A DNA stretch of 64,000 bases from SIG701 sp045577175 (GCA_045577175.1 JAZNHT010000022.1:1-64000), one strand, 5' to 3'; positions 49,350-58,684 are shown, counted from the first letter of the stretch. The notes: generated by a model not told the origin, from the sequence alone. Made by a program: numbers and translations.

Positions 49350-49375
49350 GTAGGGCGGGGGCTTGCTCCCGCCGC
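49350..49375 (+). repeat. GC-rich 26-bp repeat, first copy
   Basis: GTAGGGCGGGGGCTTGCTCC followed by CGCCG; related copies are at 49846-49871 and, inverted, at 49896-49921. The motif can itself fold (GGCGGG/CCCGCC). Confidence 0.7.
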
Positions 49376-49382
49376 ATACAGA

Positions 49383-49424
49383 AACCCCGACAGATTTTCA
49401 AGGTCTGTCGGGGTTCGTTTTATT
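49383..49424. terminator. Bidirectional terminator
   Basis: AACCCCGACAGA / TCTGTCGGGGTT stem (49383-49394, 49404-49415) followed by CGTTTTATT; it separates the SMI1/KNR4 gene from the Cys-rich gene. Confidence 0.85.
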
Positions 49425-49446
49425 GAGTTCAATAAATTGGAATTTC

Positions 49447-49728
49447 TCAATTGTTTCTGTTCTTCAAATTGTTCTCGTTTTCTGACTTGTTTTTATCATA
49501 CCATTCATCCGGATAACTTGGTGTATCAGTGGCTTCAAACATATAGCAAAAAGCATCTCCGGTTTCCAAATCACTATTAAACGGACACTCATATCCCATT
49601 TTATCTGCCATAGCATAAGCATTTAGTTTGGTTTTCCATTGTTCGCACCAATCGTGAATGTGAAAACTTCCATCATTACTGAGTAAGACAGAATGATACT
49701 TTTTACAATTCATGCAAGTTTTCTTCAT
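49447..49728 (-). CDS. Small cysteine-containing hypothetical protein
   Basis: 93 aa. Cysteines at 5, 8 (CMNCKK), 28, 48 and 61 could bind a metal. DWCEQWKTKLNAYAMADKMG and a low-complexity Asn-rich end (KNKSENENNLKNRNN) are notable. AGGAGG lies 9-10 nt before the ATG, so it is probably expressed. Its codons are more AT-rich than those of the neighbours and it lies between GC-rich repeats, both signs of acquisition. No family recognised. Confidence 0.68.
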   Translation of the reverse strand: MKKTCMNCKKYHSVLLSNDGSFHIHDWCEQWKTKLNAYAMADKMGYECPFNSDLETGDAFCYMFEATDTPSYPDEWYDKNKSENENNLKNRNN

Positions 49729-49845
49729 ACAGAGTAAACCTCCTTGGTAAATTTGAACAGTTCGTCAAATCCTTATTTATCGTTCTGTTTTTTCGCCAGT
49801 TTCGCCATTGTATTACAGTGGCATAGGCAAAGCCCGTACCCCTTT

Positions 49846-49921
49846 GTAGGGCGAGGGTTTACTCCCGCCGCCTTATTGACTTAAATTTCATGTTACGGCG
49901 GGAGCAAGCCCCCGCCCTACG
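49846..49921. repeat. Inverted pair of GC-rich repeats
   Basis: GTAGGGCGAGGGTTTACTCC (from 49846) and the inverse arm ending CCCCCGCCCTAC (to 49921) can form a hairpin of about 26 bp with a few mismatches around an AT-rich loop. Same motif as at 49350. The remainder of the 288-bp gap to 50017 is AT-rich with no gene. Confidence 0.7.
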
Positions 49922-50016
49922 ATGTAGCCACATTATAACACAAATCGGTTCTCTGCCGAATTCTTTGCCTGCCATTTCTCCGTTAAGGACAACAGCGACA
50001 GCGTCTGCGGTTTTCT

Positions 50017-50850
50017 TTATTTTTTCAGCAAATCCCCCAGATTCTCACAGATGAACGCGTCAAAATACCGCCGGCACGCGGCGTATTCCTCCTTCGTTTT
50101 CACCGTCCATGCGAACGTCGCGGCGCCGAGCTTCCGGCACAGGCGCACGGGAAGCGATCCGCCGTAGACGTGGCGCACCGCCACAAAATCGGGACGGGCG
50201 AGGAAGTTCAGAAGCAGCCCCTGCAATACATATCCGAGAAGTCCTCGCTTCTCGCCGTCCTTGCGGAATTTCGTCGTCAGAACGCCGCGCATGACGTGCG
50301 GTGCGAGCGTTCTGTACCGCGCGACGAGCAAGGGATTAAACGACTCGACACAGTATGCGCCGCTGTAGTTTTCCAAAATCGGCATGGCGGCGTCCGCAAG
50401 CGCGGTGTCAGCCGTCTCGCCCTTTAATTCCACAATTAGCGGCACTCTGCCGCCGACGAGGGAAAGCACCTCACGGAGCGTCGGGATGCGCTCGCCTGTA
50501 GAAAGAAGCGTCATCGCCGTGAGCTCGTCCGCGCGCATCGATTCAACCCGGCGGTCGTCGCCGCACATCCGCGCAAGCGTCCTGTCGTGGAACACGATCA
50601 CCTCGCCGTCCGCAGTGAGGTGGATGTCCAGCTCAATCCCCACGCCGCGCTTCACGGCACGGCGGAAGGCGGCAAGCGAATTTTCGGGGACGCGCACATT
50701 GTCGTATTCCCCACGGTGCGCGTACACCTGTGCGAGAAACGGCGTAAAATTCCGTCTCGCACCGCGTCTCGGCGCGATCAGAAACAGATAGATTGCGAAA
50801 GCGGCGACAAGAGCCGCCGCTGTAAGGATAAAAACCAGCATATCAGTCAT
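50017..50850 (-). CDS. Membrane-anchored glycerophosphodiester phosphodiesterase
   Basis: 277 aa. A hydrophobic N-terminal span (about 4-26, VFILTAAALVAAFAIYLFLI) anchors a GDPD barrel: VYAHRGEYDNVRVPENS (catalytic His and Glu), GIELDIHLTADGEVIVFHD (metal Glu/Asp, second His), VPLIVELKGE. Hydrolyses glycerophosphodiesters from lipids to glycerol 3-phosphate. ATG at 50850 overlaps the MFS gene by 8 bp; ATG at 50841 is an alternative. Confidence 0.89.
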   Translation of the reverse strand: MTDMLVFILTAAALVAAFAIYLFLIAPRRGARRNFTPFLAQVYAHRGEYDNVRVPENSLAAFRRAVKRGVGIELDIHLTADGEVIVFHDRTLARMCGDDRRVESMRADELTAMTLLSTGERIPTLREVLSLVGGRVPLIVELKGETADTALADAAMPILENYSGAYCVESFNPLLVARYRTLAPHVMRGVLTTKFRKDGEKRGLLGYVLQGLLLNFLARPDFVAVRHVYGGSLPVRLCRKLGAATFAWTVKTKEEYAACRRYFDAFICENLGDLLKK

Positions 50851-52126
50851 CCGTATCGAAATTCTCAAGCACCGACTTCTTCGCCGCAGGCTTGCTGTCG
50901 CCGTGGTGCACCTGCCACATCGTAAAGAGCGCGGCGGCAGAGAACACGACCGCATACGGGAACAGCGCACGGTATCCGATCGCCTGGATGATCGCGCCTG
51001 ACAGAATCGGCGTGACGATCTGCGCCGCCATAGAGAACGTGTAGTAGATGCCCGTGTATTTGCCGACGTCGGCACCGCTGCTCATCTCGACCACCATCGG
51101 GTACGAATTGACGTTGATCGCCGCCCAGCCGATGCCGATCACGCCCATCACGGCGTAGATGATCGGGCTGTATTCGGTGAGCACGAATCCGCACAGATAC
51201 GCCGCGGTCATAATCAAAACGCCAAACAGGATGACCTTCTTCCGCCCGAAGCGGGAGGAGAGGATACCGATCGGGATATAGCTGACCGTGGCAACGATCG
51301 TGGCGACGAGCATCATGGACGAGCCGGTTTTCTCGCTGATATTCCAGACCTCAAGCACGTAGCGGGAATACACAGTCGAGACCGCATTGTACGCGATATA
51401 CCAAAGCGCGACGGACAGAAGAATAAAAATCAGACTGCGGCGCACCTCGGGAGAAAGTCTGCCGCCTGTTTTTTCCGCCTCCGCCTCGCCCTCGTATTTG
51501 GCTGCCTCGGCGGCGAGCTTGTTCTCACGAATCGTCAGAACGAGCACGATCGCCGCAAGCACCATAAATCCGCCGATGATGGCGAACACGGTGTGATAAC
51601 CGGCAGGCTTCGTTCTCGTCGTTTTATCAATCTCGGGAAGCAGAAACATGATGATGAGATAGGTAAAAATGCCGCCGAGCGCGCCCATCAGATTGATGAC
51701 GGCATTGCCCGCGCTGCGAAGCGGCTTCGGCGTCACGTCGGGCATGAGCGCAACGGCAGGGGATCGGTATGTCGCCATCGCAAGCAGAAGAAGTGCCAGT
51801 GCCACGACAAACAAGGGCAGATTCTTCGCCCAGTCCGCACGCGGAACGATCACCATCAGAATCGCGGCGGCAAACGTGCCTGCCAGAATGAACGGCGTTC
51901 GCTTGCCGAGGCGCGTGCTTGCGCGATCGGACAGCGTACCGAACAAGGGCAGAAGAAAGACGGCGAGGACGTTATCCGCCGCCATGACGATGCCCGTCAC
52001 CGTTTCGGAAAAATCGAACGTGTATTCCAGAATCAGCGGCACAACGTAATCGTACAGCTGCCAGAACGCGCAGATCGACATAAACGCAAGACCTACGAGA
52101 AACGTGCGCTTGTAGTTCAGCTTCAT
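50843..52126 (-). CDS. MFS transporter, SLC45/sugar-cation symporter-like
   Basis: 427 aa with about 12 membrane spans. GTLSDRASTRLGKRTPFILAG without break is the conserved loop 2-3 motif of SLC45-like/GPH carriers, and AMATYRSPAVALMPDVTPKPLRSAGNA the following signature. Probably imports a disaccharide or glycoside with a cation. It lies 19 bp after proA and overlaps the GDPD gene, so the four genes proB, proA, MFS, GDPD may form one transcript. Confidence 0.87.
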   Translation of the reverse strand: MKLNYKRTFLVGLAFMSICAFWQLYDYVVPLILEYTFDFSETVTGIVMAADNVLAVFLLPLFGTLSDRASTRLGKRTPFILAGTFAAAILMVIVPRADWAKNLPLFVVALALLLLAMATYRSPAVALMPDVTPKPLRSAGNAVINLMGALGGIFTYLIIMFLLPEIDKTTRTKPAGYHTVFAIIGGFMVLAAIVLVLTIRENKLAAEAAKYEGEAEAEKTGGRLSPEVRRSLIFILLSVALWYIAYNAVSTVYSRYVLEVWNISEKTGSSMMLVATIVATVSYIPIGILSSRFGRKKVILFGVLIMTAAYLCGFVLTEYSPIIYAVMGVIGIGWAAINVNSYPMVVEMSSGADVGKYTGIYYTFSMAAQIVTPILSGAIIQAIGYRALFPYAVVFSAAALFTMWQVHHGDSKPAAKKSVLENFDTDD

Positions 52127-52144
52127 ACTTCCTCCGTTAAGCGA

Positions 52145-53407
52145 TCAGCGAATCTGACCGCTTCCGTTTATGAGATATTTTTCAGTAGTCAGCGCCGTCA
52201 GCCCCATCGGACCGCGCGCGTGTAGCTTCTGCGTGGAGATACCGAGCTCCGCACCGAAGCCGAACTCGCCGCCGTCGGTGAATCTTGTGGAGGCGTTGAC
52301 GTACACCGCCGCGGCGTCCACGGCGGACTGGAAATGCTCGGCCGCCAAAAGATTATTCGTAACGATCGCCTCGCTGTGCCCGGTGCCGTATCGGTTGATG
52401 TGCTCTACGACCTCTGCCATATGATGGACTACCTTCACCGCGACGATCAGATCGTTGTATTCCGTCTCCCAATCTTCCTCGGTTGCCGGGGTAACGTCGG
52501 GCAGGATTTCAAGCGTGCGCGCGCAGCCGCGGATCTCGCACTTCGCCTCGTCCAGTGCTTCCTTCAGCCGCGGCAGAAACGTCGGCGCAATCGCACTGTC
52601 CACGAGGATCGTTTCACAGGCGTTGCAGACAGACGGGCGGGAAACCTTCGCATTGTACGCGATCTTTACTGCCTCGTCCACATTCGCATCGTAATGCACG
52701 TACAGATGGCAGTTGCCGGCACCCGTTTCAATAACGGGTACGCGCGCGTTCTCCACAACGGAACGGATCAGTCCCTTGCCGCCGCGCGGCACGAGCACGT
52801 CGATCAGCCCGCGCATCTGCATGAGCGCGGAAGCGGAATCGCGCGTGGTATTCTCGATCAAACAGACAGCGTCTGCGGCGTGCTTACAAATCGTCTCCGC
52901 GATCGCCTGTCTGGCAAGCGCAACGACGGCACGGTTGGATTCGATCGCCTCCTTACCGCCGCGCAGAACGACAGCGTTACCGCTTTTGATACAGAGCGCG
53001 GCGACGTCTGCGGCGACGTTCGGGCGTGCCTCAAAAATCACGCCGACAACGCCCATCGGCACGCGCACGCGGCGGATAACCAATCCGTTCGGGCGCGTCC
53101 AGCAGTCGCCCTTGCCGATCGGATCGTCAAGACGGGCGATGTCCTCCGCCCCCTTTGCCATGCCGTCGATGCGTGCCTCGGTGAGACGCAATCGGTCAAG
53201 CATCGTATCGCGGACGCCGTTTTCTTTGGCATTGGCAAGATCCTGCTCATTCGCGGCAAGGATCGCCGCCGTGTTTTCCCGAAGCAGGTGCGCAAAGCAC
53301 AGGAGTGCTTCGTTCTTCTTCTCCGTCCGTGCGGATGCAAGCGCGGCGGCACAGGCGCGTGCTCTCTCACACAAAGCGCGGACTTCTTCAAACACGCGAT
53401 CTTCCAT
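52145..53407 (-). CDS. proA: Gamma-glutamyl phosphate reductase
   Basis: 420 aa. Second step of proline synthesis, NADPH-dependent reduction of glutamyl 5-phosphate. The catalytic Cys is in RPSVCNACETILVD; VPMGVVGVIFEARPNV and LRGGKEAIESNRAVV are typical. The C-terminus ends GPMGLTALTTEKYLINGSG. Its ATG overlaps the proB stop by one base. Confidence 0.96.
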   Translation of the reverse strand: MEDRVFEEVRALCERARACAAALASARTEKKNEALLCFAHLLRENTAAILAANEQDLANAKENGVRDTMLDRLRLTEARIDGMAKGAEDIARLDDPIGKGDCWTRPNGLVIRRVRVPMGVVGVIFEARPNVAADVAALCIKSGNAVVLRGGKEAIESNRAVVALARQAIAETICKHAADAVCLIENTTRDSASALMQMRGLIDVLVPRGGKGLIRSVVENARVPVIETGAGNCHLYVHYDANVDEAVKIAYNAKVSRPSVCNACETILVDSAIAPTFLPRLKEALDEAKCEIRGCARTLEILPDVTPATEEDWETEYNDLIVAVKVVHHMAEVVEHINRYGTGHSEAIVTNNLLAAEHFQSAVDAAAVYVNASTRFTDGGEFGFGAELGISTQKLHARGPMGLTALTTEKYLINGSGQIR

Positions 53408-54207
53408 CAGTTTTCCGCCTTTCCTTTCACGGCAAAATACGTACCCGTATGACCGCCGTCGAAAATATTATACAGAACGCGCGGATCGCGTCCGTTCAGA
53501 ATCATCATGGGGATGCCTGCGGCGGTCGAAATCTGCGCCGCCTTCAGCTTCGTAATCATACCGCCCGTGCCGCGATTGGTGCCGACACCGCCCGCGCAGG
53601 CGAGGATTTCGTCGGTGATCTCCTCAACCGTTTCAATGAGCTTCGCATCCTTGTTCTTTCTCGGATCGCTGTCGTACAGACCGTCGATGTCGCTGAGATT
53701 GACGAGCAGATCGGCATCGCAGATCATGGCAACGTAGGCGGATAGCGTGTCGTTACCGCCGAATTTGATCCCCTCATAGGAGACGGAGTCGTTTTCGTTG
53801 ACGATCGGGATACAGCCGAAGCCGATGAGCTTGCCGAACGTGGATTTCGCCAGTGCGAGACGGTTTTCGTCATCGACAACGTCCTTCGTGACAAGAATCT
53901 GCCCGACGGGGTGCCCGTAAATAGCGAAAAGACGCTCGTACAGGCGCATGATTTCGCACTGACCGACGGCGGCAAGCGCCTGCTTCTCCTCCGTGGTGCG
54001 ATCGGCAATCTCCAACCCGAGACGGCTCGTGCCCGCCGATACCGCGCCCGAGGAAACGAGCACGACCTCGCGTCCGGCGTTTCTCATATCGGACAGAACG
54101 CGCACCAGCGTTTCGATACGGCGGATGTTCAGTTTTCCCGACGGATATGTAAGCGTGGAGGTACCGATTTTGACCACAACACGCCGAAATTTCTCATTCT
54201 GCTCCAT
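53407..54207 (-). CDS. proB: Glutamate 5-kinase without PUA domain
   Basis: 266 aa. Phosphorylates glutamate to start proline synthesis. Amino-acid-kinase motifs VVVKIGTSTLTYPSG, VLVSSGAVSAGTSRLG, PIVNENDSVSY and GTGGMITKLKAAQISTAAGI are present. The C-terminal PUA domain of the E. coli enzyme (367 aa) is absent, as in several Firmicutes. First gene of proB-proA. Confidence 0.95.
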   Translation of the reverse strand: MEQNEKFRRVVVKIGTSTLTYPSGKLNIRRIETLVRVLSDMRNAGREVVLVSSGAVSAGTSRLGLEIADRTTEEKQALAAVGQCEIMRLYERLFAIYGHPVGQILVTKDVVDDENRLALAKSTFGKLIGFGCIPIVNENDSVSYEGIKFGGNDTLSAYVAMICDADLLVNLSDIDGLYDSDPRKNKDAKLIETVEEITDEILACAGGVGTNRGTGGMITKLKAAQISTAAGIPMMILNGRDPRVLYNIFDGGHTGTYFAVKGKAEN

Positions 54208-54413
54208 AATTGTCTGTTTTTTCTCCGATTTCCTAAAAAATTTTACATGATTTTTTCAAAATGTATTTCATTTGCGCGCAGAATATATTATAATTAAAGA
54301 TGAGTATTTATGGGATCGCGCGCATCTCTCTTAAAATTATATCACACTCTGGTAAGAAATCAAGAGGAAAGCGGCAATCTACCCCAAATTTTCAAAAAAC
54401 GGAGACATCAGCT

Positions 54414-55010
54414 ATGGAAATGAAACAGAAATACAATTTGGAAATCGCGGGCATTCAGCTCTCGATCCTCTCCGACGAATCGGAGGATTTCGTAAAGGAG
54501 CTTGTCGCAAATCTGGACACGCAGATCACCGATCTCACCGTACATAACAAGCGCTGTGCAAAAATCGACGCGGCAATCCTTATTGCGCTGGACGCCATGG
54601 GTGAGAAAATCAAGCTGGAGAAAAAGCTGAAGAATCTCGAAGCGCAGGTAGCGCTGTACGAGGCAAATCTGCGCCGTCAGCGTGCGGAGAGCGCACCGGA
54701 GGAAAAGGAAGCAGAGGCAACGGCGGAGATTTCCGAAGAAAAGCCTGCCGAGCCCGAGAAGCCGAAAAAGGCTCCCGCCAGAAAAAAAGCACTCTCCCAG
54801 ATGACGATCGAGGAGACCGCACCGAAGGAGGAGGGAGATGACGCAACCGCACCTCTCCGCTCCGACAAAATCCGTCAGATCGAATCTCTCCTGCGCACGC
54901 AGAGCGAGGACAAGCCCAAAAGCGGAAAGCTCGCCGAAATCGAGCAGCTTCTGCGCGAGGGCGGAAAGGCTTCCCTCAGCGAAGCTCTGACCGATGCCGC
55001 GGATGACTGA
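54414..55010 (+). CDS. zapA: Cell division protein ZapA with long disordered tail
   Basis: 198 aa. Residues 1-about 90 are ZapA (YNLEIAGIQLSILSDESEDF, ... HNKRCAKIDAAILIALDA) with a C-terminal coiled coil; it binds FtsZ and stabilises the Z ring. The remaining 100 residues are a charged Glu/Lys/Ala-rich tail, longer than usual. CGGAGA lies 9 nt before the ATG. Followed by the U32 gene whose start overlaps it, a common clostridial pairing. Confidence 0.88.
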   Translation: MEMKQKYNLEIAGIQLSILSDESEDFVKELVANLDTQITDLTVHNKRCAKIDAAILIALDAMGEKIKLEKKLKNLEAQVALYEANLRRQRAESAPEEKEAEATAEISEEKPAEPEKPKKAPARKKALSQMTIEETAPKEEGDDATAPLRSDKIRQIESLLRTQSEDKPKSGKLAEIEQLLREGGKASLSEALTDAADD

Positions 55011-57093
55011 GAAAATCCCCGATCTGCACAAGCAGATCGAACTGCTCGCCCCTGCCGGATCGCCCGAGGCACTTGCCGCCGCAATCGAGGGTGGTGCGGA
55101 CGCGGTGTATTTCGGCGCGACCAATTTCAGCGCACGGATGCGCGCCCGCAATTTCAGCGAAAACGAGCTAGACGACGCGATCACGCTCTGCCGTGCGCAC
55201 GGTGTGAAATCGTACATCACAGTCAACACGAGAGTGCGCGACACGGAGATTCTGCCCGACGGGAAAAATCTCCCCCCGCTTTATGAAACGCTATCCGGTC
55301 TCTGTCGGGCGGACGCCCTCATCGTGGCAGATCTCGGCGCGGCATCTCTGATAAGAGAGTGCTTCCCCGATATGGAGCTGCACGCGAGCACACAGCTTTC
55401 GGGCGTCTCCTCCGAGGATGCCGCGGCGCTCAAAGCGCTCGGCTTTTCGCGCATGGTTTGTCCGCGTGAGCTTTCCCTCGCACAGATCACCACGCTCTGC
55501 GACCGCTCCCCTCTGGAGATTGAAATGTTCATCCACGGCGCGCACTGTGTGTCGTTTTCGGGACAGTGTATGCTCAGCTACGCCATGGGCGGACGAAGCG
55601 GCAACCGCGGCGAATGTGCCCAGCCGTGCCGCCTTCCGTACACCGTATCGGGCAAGGGCGGCGTATCGCTGTCGCAGTATCCCTTGAGTCTCAAGGATAT
55701 GTGCCTCGCTTCACACATCCGCGAGATTCTTTTAAGCGGCGTCACCTCATTGAAGATCGAAGGGCGGCAGAAATCCGCCGACTACGTCTGGGGCGTGACG
55801 AAAATGTACCGAAAGCTCCTCGACGGGCGGCGCGACGCGACGGCGGAGGAAATCGAAACTCTCGCCGCACTGTTCAGCCGCGACGGATTCACGGACGGCT
55901 ATCTGAGGCAGTCCTTCCGCTCCATGCTCGGTATCCGCCGAGAGGAGGACACCGAAAACAGCAAATCGGCGGAAAGTTTCCCGGGACTAACAAAAAAAGT
56001 GCCGCTGACGGCACATCTGACGGTCAGACGGGATACACCCGTATCCCTCTCGCTGACGGCAAACGGATACACCGTGACCGCCGCCTCGAAGGACATCGCC
56101 GCACCGGCGAAATCCGCACCGCTGACGGCAGAGCTGGCGGAGAAAAACATCGGAAAGCTCGGCGGCACGCCATACGTTTTGGAATCGTTCACCGCCGATA
56201 TTGACGACGGACTGTTTCTGACGACGGCACAGCTGAACGGACTTCGCCGCACGGCTTTGCACGCGCTGACGGGAGGCTCCGCCGGAGCCCGACTGCCTGC
56301 GTTGCGTGAGAAATCCGCGTACACGCCGCCTGCCGTACCGCTTCTGACGGCGGAATTTCTCTCTGCGGCACAGATCCCCTCTGAGGCGGAATCGTTTTTT
56401 GACGAAATCTCCCTGCCGCTCCACTGCCGCACGAAGCATTTCGGCGTGACGCTTCCCGAATACGCGCCCGACGGGCGGATGGGACAGCTTCGTGCCGCGC
56501 TCTCCTTGGCGAAGCCCTCTTCCGTGATCGCGCACAGCCCCGCACAGATAAAGCTCGCCGCCGAAATGGGGATTCCCGTATCGGCATCGCTCAGGCTGAA
56601 CGTGTTCAACAGCCTGTGCGCCGAGGAAATTCTGAAAATGGGGTGCACGTCTGTCACACCGTCGCCCGAGCTCCCCCTCGGCGCGATCCGCGCGATCCGT
56701 CATCCGAAATCCGTGACCGTGTACGGACGGCTTCCGCTCATGCTCACCCTCCGCTGTGCCATCTCGGACGGCGGTGCATCGTGCGCCTTCTGCCGCGCAG
56801 GCGGATTTGCCGAGGCGGATACGGTGGAGAAAAACCATCTCTGTCTTGCGGCTCTGAAGGATCGCACAGGTGCATCCTTCCCTCTCGTGGGAATGTACGA
56901 CTGCACGAACGTGCTCTATAACAGCGTGCCCATCTGGATGGCAGACAAGCAGAAAACGCTTGCCTCCCTCGGTGCCGCACGGTATCATTTTCTGTTCACA
57001 ACCGAAACGAAGGACGAGGTGCGCGAAATCCTCCTCGCATGGAAAAACGGACGCGCCCCCGCCGATCCTTCCAAAATCCGACGACTGAAATAA
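54994..57093 (+). CDS. U32 family protein, RlhA/DUF3656-like
   Basis: 699 aa. The N-terminal U32 domain has IELLAPAGSPEALAAAIEGG and ADAVYFGA; the signature LEIEMFIHGAHCVSFSGQCMLS and the Cys cluster (GNRGECAQPCRLPY) follow; the C-terminal DUF3656 domain (about 370-600) makes it RlhA-like. E. coli RlhA hydroxylates a cytidine of 23S rRNA. Whether this one is RlhA or a related hydroxylase is uncertain. Start may be 54994 or 55003; both overlap zapA and neither has a clear ribosome binding site. Confidence 0.87.
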   Translation: MPRMTEKIPDLHKQIELLAPAGSPEALAAAIEGGADAVYFGATNFSARMRARNFSENELDDAITLCRAHGVKSYITVNTRVRDTEILPDGKNLPPLYETLSGLCRADALIVADLGAASLIRECFPDMELHASTQLSGVSSEDAAALKALGFSRMVCPRELSLAQITTLCDRSPLEIEMFIHGAHCVSFSGQCMLSYAMGGRSGNRGECAQPCRLPYTVSGKGGVSLSQYPLSLKDMCLASHIREILLSGVTSLKIEGRQKSADYVWGVTKMYRKLLDGRRDATAEEIETLAALFSRDGFTDGYLRQSFRSMLGIRREEDTENSKSAESFPGLTKKVPLTAHLTVRRDTPVSLSLTANGYTVTAASKDIAAPAKSAPLTAELAEKNIGKLGGTPYVLESFTADIDDGLFLTTAQLNGLRRTALHALTGGSAGARLPALREKSAYTPPAVPLLTAEFLSAAQIPSEAESFFDEISLPLHCRTKHFGVTLPEYAPDGRMGQLRAALSLAKPSSVIAHSPAQIKLAAEMGIPVSASLRLNVFNSLCAEEILKMGCTSVTPSPELPLGAIRAIRHPKSVTVYGRLPLMLTLRCAISDGGASCAFCRAGGFAEADTVEKNHLCLAALKDRTGASFPLVGMYDCTNVLYNSVPIWMADKQKTLASLGAARYHFLFTTETKDEVREILLAWKNGRAPADPSKIRRLK

Positions 57094-57098
57094 TACTC

Positions 57099-57322
57099 CC
57101 AATACCCTTTTGTGTTTCCGATACGTTTTTAACATCGCAAAAGCCTCTCCCCGAGATGCGGAGCATCTCGATGGGAGAGGTGGCGCACCGAAGGTGTGAC
57201 GGAGAGGGGCAACAATCAGATTGAGTGAAACACATCGTTTTTCCCTCTCAGTCAGCTGCGCTGACAGCTCTCCCCAAGGGCGAGCCTTCATACAGATACA
57301 CCCTCAACCGGAAACACATTGT
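57099..57322. repeat. MITE-like palindromic repeat, copy C
   Basis: Core hairpins GCCTCTCCC/GGGAGAGG, GGCGCACCGAAGGTGTGAC, GACGGAGAGG/CCCTCTCAGTC and CAGCTGCGCTG are shared with copy A. Left end TTTTGTGTTTCCGATACG and, inverted, right end AATGTGTTTCCGG are terminal inverted repeats. It lies between the U32 gene and dut without interrupting either. Confidence 0.65.
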
Positions 57323-57357
57323 TAAAACGGGATAAATCAAAAATAAAGGAGACTATC

Positions 57358-57810
57358 ATGGCTGACACGCTCGGTGTACGCATACAGCTTCTGAGAGACG
57401 GCGCGGCCGTTCCGAAATACGCGACGGAGGGCTCTGCCGCGTGTGATCTGACCGCGGCAATCGACGCGCCGCTTACGATCCCGAAGGGGGAATCCCGCGC
57501 CGTGCCGACGGGGATCGCCATCTCCATGGAAGAAGACGGCGTGGTTGCCATCGTCTGTGCGCGCTCGGGACTTGCGTTTAAGCACGGCCTTTCCCTCGTC
57601 AACGGCATCGGCGTGATCGACCGCGACTACCGCGGTGAGATCGCTGTCGGTATCCGCAACGACGGAGCGGCGAACTACACCGTAACGCCCGGCGAAAGAA
57701 TCGCACAGCTTATGTTTCTGCCGTACAAAACGGCGTGCTTCACCGTTGCCGCTTCGCTCGATGAAACAGCACGCGGCACGGGCGGCTTCGGCTCCACGGG
57801 CAAGCTGTGA
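57358..57810 (+). CDS. dut: dUTP diphosphatase
   Basis: 150 aa. Trimeric dUTPase that hydrolyses dUTP to dUMP, keeping uracil out of DNA. The five family motifs are present: SAACDLTA, ARSGLAFKHG, NGIGVIDRDYRGE, ERIAQLMF and RGTGGFGSTG. AAAGGAG lies 5-6 nt before the ATG at 57358. Confidence 0.96.
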   Translation: MADTLGVRIQLLRDGAAVPKYATEGSAACDLTAAIDAPLTIPKGESRAVPTGIAISMEEDGVVAIVCARSGLAFKHGLSLVNGIGVIDRDYRGEIAVGIRNDGAANYTVTPGERIAQLMFLPYKTACFTVAASLDETARGTGGFGSTGKL

Positions 57811-57837
57811 TACTGCATCTGAAAGGGATATACACCT

Positions 57838-58095
57838 ATGAAAAGTAAATTCTGGCTCAATCTGTTTCTCGTGTGCGTGGGCATCGTCGTCGGCACACTC
57901 GCCGCGGATCTCTGCGCGGACGTATCCTTCCTTTCATGGATGAAGTACGGCATGGATTTCGGCATGTCCGCCCCTGCGACGTTTGATCTGCAAGTGATTT
58001 CCCTCACCGTCGGACTGTCACTGAACCTCAATATCTCCGTCATCATTTTCATCATTCTCTCGCTCATTTTAGGCAATCTGATTGCAAAGAAGTAA
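57838..58095 (+). CDS. DUF4321 membrane protein
   Basis: 85 aa with two hydrophobic spans (about 6-26 and 56-82). Length, the KSKFWLNLFLVCVGIVVGTL start and position directly before maf match DUF4321, a small Clostridia family of unknown function linked to shape and division genes. Confidence 0.85.
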   Translation: MKSKFWLNLFLVCVGIVVGTLAADLCADVSFLSWMKYGMDFGMSAPATFDLQVISLTVGLSLNLNISVIIFIILSLILGNLIAKK

Positions 58096-58099
58096 CAAA

Positions 58100-58684
58100 A
58101 TGACAAACGACAAAATTCTGATTCTTGCCTCCGCCTCCCCCAGACGGCACGAGCTTTTAACGGCGGCAGGCATCGCGCACACCGTCCTCACCGCCGACAC
58201 GGATGAATCCCTGCCGGACGGCATTTCGCCCGACAAGGCGGTGGAGATGCTCTCACGGAAAAAAGCGCAGGCGGTTCTGCCGATCGCACCGGACGGGGGG
58301 ATCGTTTTAGCGGCGGACACAGTCGTTGCACTCGACGGCGTAATTCTCGGCAAGCCGAAAGATAAGGCGGATGCAAAGCGAATGCTGGCTGCCCTCTCGG
58401 GCGGAGAGCATCATGTGTACACAGGCGTGACGCTGACTGACGGCAAAATATCCGTCACCGCCCACGCACGGACAACGGTTCGTATGCGTGCGCTCACCGA
58501 AACGGAAATCGACGCATACATCGAAACCGGCGAGCCGATGGACAAAGCCGGTGCATACGGGATCCAGGCACGCGCCTCCCTGTTCGTCACAGGCATTGAG
58601 GGCGACTACGCAAACGTCGTCGGTCTGCCCGTCTCACTCGTGGGGGATATTTTGCGGAAAAAGTTTGAATTTCCGCTGCTTTGA
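58100..58684 (+). CDS. maf: Maf family nucleoside triphosphate pyrophosphatase
   Basis: 194 aa. ILASASPRRHELL is the Maf N-terminal signature; AADTVVALDGVILGKP and VTGIEGDYANVVGLP complete the family. Hydrolyses noncanonical NTPs such as modified dTTP/UTP and is linked to division arrest. It lies 4 bp after the DUF4321 gene; the ribosome binding site is weak. Confidence 0.94.
   Translation: MTNDKILILASASPRRHELLTAAGIAHTVLTADTDESLPDGISPDKAVEMLSRKKAQAVLPIAPDGGIVLAADTVVALDGVILGKPKDKADAKRMLAALSGGEHHVYTGVTLTDGKISVTAHARTTVRMRALTETEIDAYIETGEPMDKAGAYGIQARASLFVTGIEGDYANVVGLPVSLVGDILRKKFEFPLL

Noticed and set aside
55987..57291. 434-codon - strand open frame opposite the U32 gene
   Set aside because: Arg/Gly-rich translation without family similarity; antisense to an intact U32 protein.
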